Assembly: GCA_036245525.1 (NCBI GenBank)
Contig: BTPG01000004.1
Coordinates: 161,589,959 to 161,653,958, forward strand
Reading direction: 5' to 3'
Origin: Semisulcospira habei
Lineage: Eukaryota > Mollusca > Gastropoda > Semisulcospiridae
DNA length: 64,000 bases
The notes under the pieces are model-generated. The model worked only from the letters and a program-made list of their open reading frames with translations, did no database searches and was not told the DNA's origin. Position numbers and translations under genes: made by a program. Positions 44,758 to 56,192 of this stretch are shown piece by piece. Within the stretch, counting starts at the first letter, position 1. Every line of letters begins with the position of its first letter.

Positions 44758-45574
44758 AGTGACTCTAAAGCCGCTGTGACACGTGCTAGCTCGATAAACC
44801 ACTGCTACCTTTCTGTCAACTTTGATCAAGGAATTGTCTGATAGAGTTATACACACAGACGTAGGCAGCTGGTGGAGATCTTTATTTATTCCAAAGATGA
44901 CCTTTTGACGATTCCGTCTAGGAGAAATAAATTGTGAATCTAATCGTCTCGCGGATGTTGGAGGGCAGCTGTGTGCTGCTGACTTCGGTGTTACAGAGTT
45001 TTAACAATGCCTCATTAAACAAGCAGGCATTCCCATTTACCCATTTTATATCCGAAATAAGTATAGATACTGTCATTCATGATACACGCTGTACAGGAAT
45101 ACGCAGGATTGTAAAACACAGAGGGGAAAAAATGGGTTTGGAGCGTTGAAGTCAGTGTATTACAAATGTCGCTAAAACAGTATGCGTCTAATAGAGAACT
45201 TTAACTCGGGCATGCGACTAGCATGCGTGTAAATTAATCCTCACTGCCAGTTCAAAAAATGTCTCACACAAAAACCCACAGATATGAAAGAGAAAAACAA
45301 CATGTACATGCGTTTGGAGGATTGATAACAACTGAATTAAATTGAAAAACTGTATTATCCATAACGTTGATTTATTAAATTTTACACATAAAATGAAAAT
45401 TTGCCGTTAGCCCACATCACATATATTATAACAAATACAGACATTAAACATTGCTCACGCAGTCACACAAGCAGCTGTGTTCCAATTATTTAAAAAATAG
45501 GTAACACGGTATAATTTACACACACAGACACACCCCACACGCTCGCAAGCGCACAGACCCGCGCGCGCATGCGG

Positions 45575-45576
<2 letters not shown>

Positions 45577-45649
<73 letters not shown>

Positions 45650-45660
45650 TACACACACGT
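45577..45660. repeat. (CA)n microsatellite
   Basis: About 80 bp of CA repeat preceded by CGCGCGCATGCG. Confidence 0.97.
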
Positions 45661-45961
45661 GCATGCATGCCTTTCAGCTGGCTGATGTTTTTTATGTCCT
45701 GGAAGGGAAACAGGATATCAGGTGCAGGTATATGTCATGTGTTATTGCTTCTGTTGATTGAGAAATGTACAATCAACTTTACAGTAGTCACGGCTTTTTA
45801 AAAATCTGCACCCTGCAGATACTCCAGATTATGGCTTCAAAATATGCAATTAACATGATTCCGATACAATTTGTAGACAGTACTTTTCTGCGTGGGAAAT
45901 TTTGGTCTGTGGTTTATCAGTAGTTCGGGGGTCGTTAAGCGAAAATATGTCTGATGATTCA

Positions 45962-46196
<235 letters not shown>

Positions 46197-46396
46197 CAAT
46201 GAATCTTTATTTTACAACGGTGAAGATATTAACAGAGTCAGTGACTATGTCATTTTTCGTACCTGCCGTTGCTACAACTACGACTAACTAAGTACAAAAT
46301 ATACATTAAAAAAGAGACATCAAAGCACAGTAATACAAAATAGATAGTCCACTAAACACAAACACGCCGCGCACAAACGCACTCACGCGTCCAGAC

Positions 46397-46420
46397 ACAC
46401 ACACACACACACACACACAT
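46397..46420. repeat. Short (CA)n
   Basis: A 24-bp CA repeat. Confidence 0.9.
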
Positions 46421-46717
46421 GAACACAAAACCCTCAGAGTGGGTTACCTACCATTTTATGTGAAAATGGGTTCCCATATTTCTATTTATTTTAGGGCTCT
46501 GGAGTTGATGCGAATGTTTAGAATTCACCTTATAACTAAGCTCTACAACTTAAAATAAAATAGATATTTTCTAGAAACAGAGCCACTGGATGGAAAAAAA
46601 ATGGGTTTTTACCCAAAAAGTGGGTGCCTCTCACACAAAACTGGGATTACAGTGAAAATACCTCACTAAAGATACCTTTGGTTGATTTTACTATTATGAT
46701 TGTTTGAGTGGGGTTGT

Positions 46718-46790
46718 AAGGGGGTTGGGGGAGGGGGGGGGGAGAAGTGTGTGTGTGGGGGGGGGGCGGGGGGGGGGGAGAGGGGGTCAT
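46718..46790 (+). other. G-run cluster, quadruplex-prone
   Basis: At least six runs of five or more G within about 75 bases, separated by short spacers, satisfy the usual G-quadruplex pattern on the plus strand. Confidence 0.7.
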
Positions 46791-47104
46791 CACTTTTGGT
46801 TTATAGAGCTGCTCAATGCGCTCTTATGAATGAAAGATTTTCATTAGTAGGTCATTTCAGAGGCGCACACTGAGTTGCACGTCGAACCACTCAGAAATAC
46901 TCATTTGGAGTGCACCAGATGGATCCAGTTGGTGAAGTCCCACATTCCACACTATATAGGACAGCTAAGACTGAAAAGCAGTCGCGGCGTTTATGGCGCG
47001 GTACAAGGTTTAAAACTAAGAAAATGTTGTTTTTAGAAGCGTGTCGGGCAAAAGTTTTTATGAAAACTGTTTTAAAACCTCTTTTAACTCAACTTTTCTT
47101 AATG

Positions 47105-47509
47105 TTAAAAGTGTTTTATTGTACATTACTTAACGTCCCGACAGCAACAAGGCTTTCTCAGGACGTGCCTGCACTGCTTGTGAAAAAACAACAACTAAAC
47201 AGAACATTGAATGTATGTCGCCAGCCGGTCAAATACATTAAATAAACCTAACACATGGGGCCTACATAAAGCTAAGACCATTTAGCAACACACATCCAAT
47301 ATCAAGAGCTACAGGCAGTGCAGACAGTAGGGAGAGTTTTATAAAGGCAAATACAGGTGAATGGACAAAGGGCCGACAGAGACACATGCCCCAGAATAGA
47401 GAGAAAAACCCACCCTGTGGGGCTGACCAGGGTGCCCCTGGGAAATAAAAAGTAGTTAACCCCACCCAAGTCCCCCAGGGCAGACCCGGGTGGGGTTAAA
47501 AGTGTTTTA
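47105..47509 (-). mobile_element. Non-tRNA SINE-like retroposon, full copy, 14-bp target-site duplication
   Basis: TTAAAAGTGTTTTA lies at 47105-47118 and 47496-47509. The 377-bp element between reads on the minus strand from CCCACCCGGGTCTGCCC, through GGGTGGGGTTAACTAC, GTGTCTCTGTCGGCCC and CTCTCCCTACTGTCTGCACT, to ACGTCCTGAGAAAGCC and GGGACGTTAAGTAATGTACA. There is no A/B-box pair, no reading frame conserved among copies and no terminal inverted repeat. The variable-length 11-14 bp duplications indicate LINE-driven retroposition. Confidence 0.85.
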
Positions 47510-47664
47510 ATTTACAAGCGTGTCGTAACTGATATGCATCTATTCCAACGTATAGTGCTGGATATTTTCCCCATCCTCGCCTTCTCTCTTCGCTCAACAC
47601 TCGACTTTCAGTCCTTCCCTGAAACACCCCCAACCGGTCTGCCCTCAACACTCGACTTTCCAGT

Positions 47665-48058
47665 CCTTCCTTCAAACACCCCCAACCGGGTCTGCCCTGG
47701 GGGACTTTTTAGTTCCCAGCGGCACCCTGGTCAGCCCCACAGGGTGGGTTTTTCTCTATATTCCGGGGGCATGTGTTTCTGTCTACCCGCTTGGTCCATT
47801 CACCTGCATTTTCCTTTTTTAAACTCTCCCTACTGTCTGCGCTGCCTGTGGCTCTTGATATTCGATGTGTGTTGCTAAATGGTCTTAGCTTTATTTAGGC
47901 CCCATGTCGTAGGTTTTATTTAACGTATTGGACCGGCTGGCGACATACATTCAATATTCTGTTGAGTTTTTGTCACTAGCAGTGCAGGCACGTCCTGAGA
48001 AAGTCTTGTTGCTGTCGGGACGTTAAGCAATGTACAATCAATCAACCTTCCTTCAAAC
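47665..48058 (+). mobile_element. Non-tRNA SINE-like retroposon, 13-bp target-site duplication
   Basis: CCTTCCTTCAAAC lies at 47665-47677 and 48046-48058. The element between is the same family in the opposite orientation to the copy 170 bp to the left. Its 3' end has GTCGGGACGTTAAGCAATG followed by TACA and an (ATCA)n-like tail. A partial 5'-end duplicate (AACACTCGACTTTC to AACCGGTCTGCC) precedes it at 47597-47644. Confidence 0.85.
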
Positions 48059-48059
48059 G

Positions 48060-49038
48060 GACAGCATTCACACAAAGAATACTTTACTATTACATCAGAA
48101 AATGGCCCATCCAAGCCTGCACTCTTTTAACTGCACTAAACGACTGACTGTAGCAGACGACGCATGAAACGACGCTGACTCTGTGACGTCATTTCCATTC
48201 AATCAATTTGTGCATACAATCCAAAAGGAGATGCGGCATTGATAACATCGACAAACCTACAAAATAAAGCAACAGGTTCAACCAAAAGGTCGGGCAGGAC
48301 AAAAGCCTCACCCAAAGTCTAAACGTCCTCTCTTACAATGCGCACTCATACAATCACTTCACTTCTTAGCAACCTGCGCACGAATATAATTATAGGCTAT
48401 GTCAAACTAAAACAGAAGATGGTGGCGGAAAACCCTTTAAAATAGAAACAAAGAACGACGTTTCAGATCAAATATTCTTCATCTGACATGGAAACAAAGT
48501 AGAAAACGTATAGGCTAAGTCCCTGGTGAACGTATACATGAATCTCAAATTTGTCACTAGACATCACCTTTCTCCACATCACCCCGGAAGTACATTACAA
48601 CTCAACACTTTTTTTTAACAAAACAACCACACCCTCAAATAACAAACCTAATTTTGTAGAAACATAAACAATTTACTCCCTGAAACAACAAAATATTCCC
48701 CCTGACCCATATCAGCTATGAAGTTATTTATAGCCGAGAAGGGTGATGTAATACATACACGCTCATTTTCAGGGTTCTGTGCGCACAACACACACACACA
48801 TTGCTGGGAGGGACAAGTTTTCAAACACACTACAGGCGTGTCTGTTAAACACAAAAGTGCATGTTTTAACGCCAAAACGAGAAAAACTGATCTTTTTATT
48901 TTTTATGAATCTTTACCCCAAGACAATGCAGAAACAACCCTCAGAAAAAATGGGTGTCTGACTTGGTCACCCAGATTTTAACACCCCCCCAGTTTTCATA
49001 AGGATGGTAAAGACAGTAACCCATTTGAGCTCTTCCGT

Positions 49039-49040
<2 letters not shown>
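48060..49040. other. No gene recognised
   Basis: Frames of 60-90 codons on both strands show no motif. The tract ends at a (CA)n microsatellite. Confidence 0.5.

Positions 49041-49106
<66 letters not shown>
49041..49106. repeat. (CA)n microsatellite at a LINE 3' end
   Basis: A 66-bp CA repeat lying just beyond the 3' end of the minus-strand LINE at 49150-50925. Confidence 0.9.
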
Positions 49107-49108
<2 letters not shown>

Positions 49109-49149
49109 ATGATTGTTAGAATATACACGTACATTCGTGTGTCTACGAA

Positions 49150-50925
49150 TAACTAGATATTATTATTTGAGTAATGTCAGATACCTATAAAGACTTGCCT
49201 TAAAACGAGATAATGTCGGAGTGGCTTTAACGTGATGTGGGAGTGAGTTCCACAGTGTGGAACCCGCAAATGACAAAGTAGATTTAAATATATCTATTCG
49301 GGGTTTTAAAGACCCCCTCATGTTCCCATAGCAGGAATCTGATTTTTTAAACAACTCTGTTAGATATTCTGGAGCACTATGGTTCCACACTTTAAACATC
49401 AGTACCCCTTTGTTATATTTAAAATGATTTTGAAGGGGCAGGAATCCAGCTTTACTGAGTTTTTCGTCGGTCGTCAAGTGCGGGTCGGGAAGAATTAATT
49501 TTACCATTCTCCTATGTAAAGAATTTAGTCTTTTTAAGTGGACATCACTGCAACAATCCCGCACCGTCGATGCGTAGTTTATATGTGACATGATGTGTGC
49601 ACTACTGAACAATTTTCGGGTTTCACTATCTGTGCAATACTTTAATTTCGACAACATAAGACATTTCTAGAGACCGTTTTACAGACATTGTCAATGTGCA
49701 TCTGCCACCTCAGCTGATTATCAATTGTGACCGCCAATAGACAATGTTCGGCTACCTGTTCTATGATGTCGTCGCCGAGTGATAGATTAAGCTTTAAAGG
49801 TTTTAACTGGTGCTTTTGGCGTGGTGCAATAATCATAGATTTTATTTTAGTAGGATGCAGAATCATTGAGTTGACTTTACACCATGCTGATATATCGTCG
49901 AGACTTTTTTTAAGGCCGTTTTCAACTTCACGTATGTCTTTGTTAGATATCACACTGTGTTGCTTCGTAGGTGAGACTTAGAGGCAGGTAATTGATGTAA
50001 ATACAAAATAAAAGAGGACCTAAGATTGACCCCTGCGGAACCCCGAGTTTAACATCTTTAGTAGAAGAGTAGGCTCCATTAGCAATTACTTTCTGTTTTC
50101 TGTTTTCGAGGTATGACATAAAAAAGGAAACAGCCATGTCGTTTCGAAGATAATGCTTAAGTTTGGAAATCAATATTGTATGGTTCACTAAGTCGAAAGC
50201 CTTTTTAAAGTCAAGATAAATTACACCTGTCAGCTGCGAATTATTCATATTTGAAAGCCATGTGTCTGTTAATCTGCTCAGAGCCGTATGACATGAGTGC
50301 CGAGGGCGAAATCCTGACTGAGACGAATGTAGCAACTTTCGCGATTCTAAGTAGTCAGACAGGTGTTTATGTATATGCCTTTCGAGGGGTTTAGATAATA
50401 CTGACAGCAGAGAAATGGGTCTATAGTTGTTAGGGTCAGTACGATCTTTTGATTTTGGCAGTGGAACGACTTTTGCAACTTTGAGGTCTGTAGGGAATAC
50501 ATTCTTTTGAATACATAAGTTGTAAATATAAGTAAGGGTCTCTATGATGTATGGTACAGACAACTTTAATATTTGTGGGTTGATATCATCATGGCTGGAG
50601 GACTTCTTATTAGCTAGGTCACTAATTAGTTTGCCCACTTCGTGCACAGCAAGTATGAGGATATTAAATGGTAGTGTGCCAGTTGTTTTTCTGTTGCAGA
50701 AATTAACTAAGTAACCGGGGCATTTGTTAGCCTCTGTATCACGACTAGGAGTAGTTATCAAATCCGCAACAGACAAAAAAATGTTCGTTGAATGTGTCGG
50801 CGGAGAGATTACTGGGGATGGTTGTTGACCTACTGCTATTGCTTTGAGTGATCGAATTCAGTACCCGCCACACTGCTGACACATCTTTGTTGTCCTTGAC
50901 AGTGTTGCGGATAAAGGAGAGAGAG
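49150..50925 (-). pseudogene. CR1-like LINE ORF2, 5'-truncated, three frames
   Basis: The minus strand carries the pre-RT region, then RT motifs (NYRPISLLSVLSKPLERHIH, QSGFRPRHSCHTAL, first catalytic Asp in VIYLDFKKAFDLVNH, GVPQGSILGPLLFCIYINYL). The frame breaks near 49945, before the FADD box. The second frame (49953-49642) has the thumb, and a third (49657-49163) has LKRLNSLHRRMVKLIL and WNSLPHHVKATPTLSRFKAS, the C-terminal blocks. It is the same clade as the 59631-62438 element, which it parallels block for block. The 5' end stops near 50925 at a short GA repeat. Confidence 0.85.
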
Positions 50926-51097
50926 AGAGATATGATATTGTGACAACCGCGGTGTTTGCATTGTTATGTACTTTACACACAAAAAATCCGAATAAAGACA
51001 TTCATTTGCAAACAACATTTTCAACGACAAAATTAAGCTACTTTTCCGTATCATATCACTTTTTTTTCTCAGTACAATGGATATCTTTCACCTTGAA

Positions 51098-51580
51098 TTT
51101 AGCTCCTCCATAGCGATCCACTTCTTGGACGCATCCATCCGTGAATCGCACGCCCTGGCGCCTCCAGCCCCTCACCCTGCCGTCGTTGAAGGACACAGTG
51201 AACCTTGACATATCAGTAAACAGAACCTGAGTTCCCTGGAGTCTGTTCCACTTCACATGTTGACGACACCAGGCAACCTGGGCTCTGCGATGAGCTGGAG
51301 TGAGGGGTATTCTCGCTGCTGCTCTGCATGAAGCCAGGCCAATTTCGCGCAGACGTCGGCAGACTGTGCTTCTGCTGACGTTAACGTTTGCAGCTTGCAT
51401 CAGTTGACGTCGCAGAGTTGACGTGACAGTCAGAGCCGCCACACAGAGGTGCAGCGCGGGCGTTAGGAAAGTGACAATTATGCCCCTACTGTACCGGTAT
51501 TTGTAGCGAAACAGAGGTGTTCAGTGTTCACGACTGACCCCTTCAGCACGTGCATCACGACCTTAGCGAGTTTTCCCACC
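51098..51580 (-). pseudogene. Tc1-type transposon 5' fragment with transposase N-terminal half
   Basis: Minus-strand frame 51442-51098: VSRSTVCRRLREIGLAS (DNA-binding helix-turn-helix), PLTPAHRRAQVAWCRQH, VLFTDMSRF (first catalytic Asp) and GWRRQGVRFTDGCV. The frame stops making sense at DRYGG, so the rest of the catalytic domain is deleted. Its 5' flank 51460-51580 matches that of the copy at 20926-21045. Confidence 0.8.
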
Positions 51581-53210
51581 TGCATGCCTTTGGTACGCTT
51601 GCTAATATCGCACAGCTTTTCACAAAAACTGACTGTGTTTCACGTGCATTTGAGAGACACACAGCTAGGGCCCTGAGCTCACAAACTGAATTTGAACTCT
51701 GTCTTCCTAGGGCCTTTATTAGGTACGGAGCATCTGTGGAGTGCAGTCTAGTGCACACCGTGGACCGATCGTGAGATACTTGAAGTTTACCCAGGCACTC
51801 ACCGGAACCAATCCTGTAGCAGACGATACTTACAAATAACCAGCCGGAATATTTGAGAGTCACACTCCATGCATCGGTATTCCCCTACAGCTGTCGTCAC
51901 AGCCCTATTCGGCAGGTGCATATAAAATGTGCAACAAACCAAGGGGAATTACTCAGCGCTGGACAACAGTTAGATCCCCTGCCCCCGCCTATCAGGCACC
52001 CAATCGCCAGCCCACAGAGAAATACGCAGGTATAGAATAAGACGATCATTTGCATCTTCTAATAAGATGCATCAGGTCTCTTATATAACCCATGTCTTTC
52101 TCCGGAACTTAGGAAGTAGGCAGGGGAAACATACATACACAAACACGAAAGTGCATTACTATATGTGGTCGGGTAAATACCCTGTATTCCCACAGTAGAT
52201 GCACAGAACACACAACAATGTAACGATACAAATTTGCCTCGAGTTATACTGAGATACTCACAATATAAAATGTGGCTGTCAAATGTATCGTCCAATTATT
52301 TGTCAGTGTCATCTGCTACAGGGTTAAGTTCTAAGTGTGTATGTATACGTAAAGCTGATAAGGGTTTACTTGTGTCTGCAGTGTATCTCAATTTTTTTGT
52401 GTGCACTAGACATGACTCCTCTGCCTTATATAGGTCCTGCACTGACGGAGTTCAAACTGCGCCAACTCAGTGAGCAGTTTGACCGACTTAGTTGGGTCCT
52501 AGAAAGTTTATCATAAACACGTGCGGTTCGAACAAAAAGACGGAACCTCAACTTTAAACTGGTGCATTGTGTTTCGCAGACTATGACCATCAGTTTGAGA
52601 TCAACTCACTTCAGTATTCTACTATTGATACAGAGTTTTTCTACACTGCAACTCCTTTTCCTTTGCTGGAAGCATCTTGCTGGCTGCAGCAACATTTTAA
52701 TTGTCTTTGTGACTATACCTAGACTTTTGGTGAGTGTTTACAGTGTGTTTGTTTGTATGTACTAAGCTGCAATTTATTCAGATAGTATTTTCATAGACGA
52801 AATAAAGGAATATATTATTTCTTGTTTTCTGCCTAACCTGAGATGAAGTGTAAATAATGTTGGGGATTTTCGAGTATGAGAATGTATTTATGGAGTGTTT
52901 TATGATGTAACTGTAAATAATAAGGTGGACCGTATGATAAGCATGATAATAATATGCGACACAAATAAAGTATGAGATTGTGGTTAGAAGGTGGCCGTTT
53001 GGAAATATATTTTATCACTAGTTTCGTTGGGGTCAGGTATTTTATGATTAGTTAAAATGGAGTTTCACATTAGTGCTAATACGTATTATTCTTTTTGTAG
53101 ATGTTACTTCTGGTCCAAGCTTACGAGGTAGAAACTAACCTTCTGCCAAGTTTGATTGAAATGTTTGCAATAGCGCCAATCAAAACTTACATTTTATCAC
53201 AAAATCGGTA
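51581..53210. other. No gene recognised
   Basis: Several 60-79 codon frames lack motifs. No long repeats were noticed. Confidence 0.45.
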
Positions 53211-53580
53211 TTTTTCACGCACTTCCTGACCTCCTTTGAGCGGGTTCGCCCAATTAAGTATGCACATAAATGTCTTATCATCAAATACAATTTGGCTTTA
53301 AATTCAAAATAATATTTGAGAAAAGCCTGTTTATACTGCTAAAACAATTAGGCGATTTTTGTACCTATTTATTGACCCATTGTGACCTTGGTCTTTGAGG
53401 GAGTTCACTCAAATTGGTATGTTTAGAAAAGTCCTGCCACAAAGTATCCTGGGGCCAAATTTGAAGTCTGTGTCGAATAATCTCTGAGAAAATGCCAACG
53501 TTAAAGCTTACCACGACGACAGACGATGGATGGCCACATACAGAGACGCAAATTTGCTATAGCACGTGAGCAAAATTAAA
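53210..53580. repeat. Probable widespread invertebrate interspersed repeat
   Basis: Phrases such as CCTGGGGCCAAATTTGAAGT, CTCTGAGAAAATGCCAACG and ACGACGACAGACGATGGATG resemble the 3' region of a very common non-autonomous repeat of marine invertebrates. It is recognised by memory only. Confidence 0.35.
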
Positions 53581-53681
53581 CATCACATAAGATTTAGCCC
53601 AAACGGCCCCACTGTTTCCCTGCACATAAATGTGTGCAGAATGACAAACAGACAATGTGATGAAATACACTCTACTCCATG

Positions 53682-53979
<298 letters not shown>

Positions 53980-54059
53980 AAATCAAGGTTTCAACAAATC
54001 TTTATTATATTTCTTTGAATATTCGATTATATACACATGAGCCTGTGACAAAAGGTCGT

Positions 54060-54760
54060 CTGTACCAAAAGTAACAACCAACAGAATTGTCCAAAGTAAC
54101 AACCAAAAAAGATGTCTTTAAAATAGGCTTATTTTAGGCTCTGGTTAGCTTTGATGTATCTCGCATGTGGGCATGTGAAATTAATTAATGTAAATGCAGA
54201 AGCAGATGATTTCCAGCAGCGAATAATTAAATCTGGTCCTTTCTGAAAATGTTGGTTGTTACGGGGGATATACGGAGATCACATTAAGTCAGTTTTTCTT
54301 TTTTAATTATTCTCTTTCAAAAGAAAGTAACTGTATAACCTGTTCTCACAGGTGTAAGTATGACGAGCATTTTAATCCTTTTGAAATTAAGTTTTCTGTA
54401 ATAATCAGTGTTGGTTGTTACGGTAGACATACTCAGTCAATTTAAATCGCAAAAACACAGTTCTTCATGTGATTATCACATTTTACACAAAATGTTCTTC
54501 AGTCATCTGTATTTCTGTATCTCATCTAAGGATGACTGAAGAACGTTTTCCTGTCACTCAGTAGAGAAAATGTTTGTTGTCACACTGGACATACTATTGG
54601 ACATACACATGAAAAACACCTATAGATTAGTCCATTTTGGTGAAAAGGAAACTCTGAGAGATATGTAAATGTTCCAACAACAGAGGAATCACAAAAAGAA
54701 CTAATTTTCTGTTGTAGTGCAGTTTTCTTGACTAAAAATATGTTGGTTGTTATGCGCACG
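54060..54760. repeat. Diverged tandem array of about 160-bp units
   Basis: TGTTGGTTGTTAC (or TGTTTGTTGTCAC) recurs at about 54251, 54409, 54567 and 54740, each followed within 10 bases by GACATAC-like sequence. Inverted forms (AGTAACAACCAAC) occur at 54070 and 54096. Confidence 0.6.
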
Positions 54761-54776
54761 ACGTTTTGTCACAGAT

Positions 54777-54802
<26 letters not shown>

Positions 54803-54807
<5 letters not shown>

Positions 54808-55182
54808 TTATGCACGTGCTTTTGCTTTTGCTTTTCATATATATGAATAAATAAAACCAGACCAAGAAAGATGGCACCACACACTCCAAATATGGATCCA
54901 AGCAGCAGTGAAATACTTAAAATGTGAAGAAAGGATCCCCATACACCATGTAGTTTAGGAGGAGTTACACTTTTATTCTTTGCACAAATTTTCGCCCTCT
55001 CAGCGAGGGCTTCTTCAGGGGAATGTCCAGGAAACAGGTAACTAGGTAACAAAACATAATTTTACGTGTGAGAATGAAGTGCGTCAAAATAGATACAAAA
55101 TGTACATACATGCAGTTTCAAATTCTAAATTATCGTAATACTTTTACATATATAGACTAAGGTACAAAAGCACGTGCATAAG
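54803..55182 (-). mobile_element. Segment with 18-bp inverted ends and a Penelope-like hairpin motif
   Basis: ACTTATGCACGTGCTTTT at 54806-54823 is inverted at 55164-55181. Inside, on the minus strand, GAAGAAGCCCTCGCTGAGAG continues GGCGAAAATTTG, a short hairpin followed by GAAA that resembles terminal sequences of Penelope-like elements. The open frame 55052-54750 is likely non-coding. Confidence 0.4.
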
Positions 55183-55717
55183 TTGGTGATACTAGTGCGT
55201 CACTACTGATGACATAAAACTCTCATGAAATACGAGCACTGACACGCAGTGTGGGGGGGGGGGAAGATCAAATATTTATAATAATATCGTCATCATCATT
55301 ATTAATACCTTCTTTATTAGTAGAATTTTCAAACGTGCAGTCAATAAAAATCTAAAAATCACACACACAATCACAATGTTCGTATTATGCTTACGGTATA
55401 GTCCGAATTAAAATACACGTGCATAAATTCAAGTACGTCATTCCTGTCAGTCCGAAGACAGCAACAGTTAATGACTCATGAGTATGAAGTACTAAGTAGA
55501 AAATGCATCTAAAATATAACACATTACTATTTTTTCTCTAAGTGTTACGTACATCATCATCGTCATCAATATCGTCAACATACTCAAAACTCACACACGA
55601 GCAAAACAAAAACATCTAATGTTGTAGAAAATCTCATGCAATCGTGCGATGGGAACAAAAAACAAAAAACAAAAAAAAGGGGGGTGGGGCATAGATTTTC
55701 TAAGTTAAACTAGTCAC

Positions 55718-55774
<57 letters not shown>

Positions 55775-56095
55775 TCACACACACACTTATCATAAAACAC
55801 CAACTTCTAGGTTGCAGTAAACAGCACGTGCACAAGTTCGTAATAGGCCACTGCTGATGACATAAGAAAATCATGTATTACTAGCAGGGTCATGCAATGT
55901 TAGTAAGGTATCTATATTATATAAATGTACTGTTACGTCATCAACAACATTAACGTCATACTCACTTAAAACTTGCACACATGCATTTCCAAGAAAACTG
56001 AAGTCTTAGAAAATTGTATACAAACGTGCAATGGGAATAATATAATAAAGTTTCGCAAAGGTCAGCGAGTCAGAAACTGGGAAATCTATCCCTCT
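55160..56095 (+). repeat. Three diverged repeats upstream of the CR1-like ORF1, possible 5' UTR monomers
   Basis: Units begin with CACGTGCATAAGTT-like sequence at 55169, 55420 and 55823. They share ACTGCTGATGACATAA (units 1 and 3), CATCGTCATCAA-CATACTCA (units 2 and 3) and CAATCGTGCGATGGGAA-like blocks (units 2 and 3). The field ends about 100 bases before ORF1, separated by (CT)n. A (CT)n tract at 55722-55765 lies inside unit 2. Confidence 0.5.
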
Positions 56096-56192
56096 CTCAC
56101 TCTCTTTTTCTCTCTCCCTCTCTCTCTCTCTCCCTCTCTGCCATGATTGGATAGACAAAGAATTTCAACCGCTCAAAGACTGTGTTGAAAAG

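Noticed and set aside
46910..47245. 111-codon frame
   Set aside because: Its second half lies inside the SINE-like retroposon, and it is not conserved as coding in the other copies.
55840..55875. Hammerhead ribozyme core (CTGATGA...GAAA)
   Set aside because: The core words occur close together, but stem II would have almost no base pairs and the diverged unit near 55205 lacks the GAAA, so there is no support.
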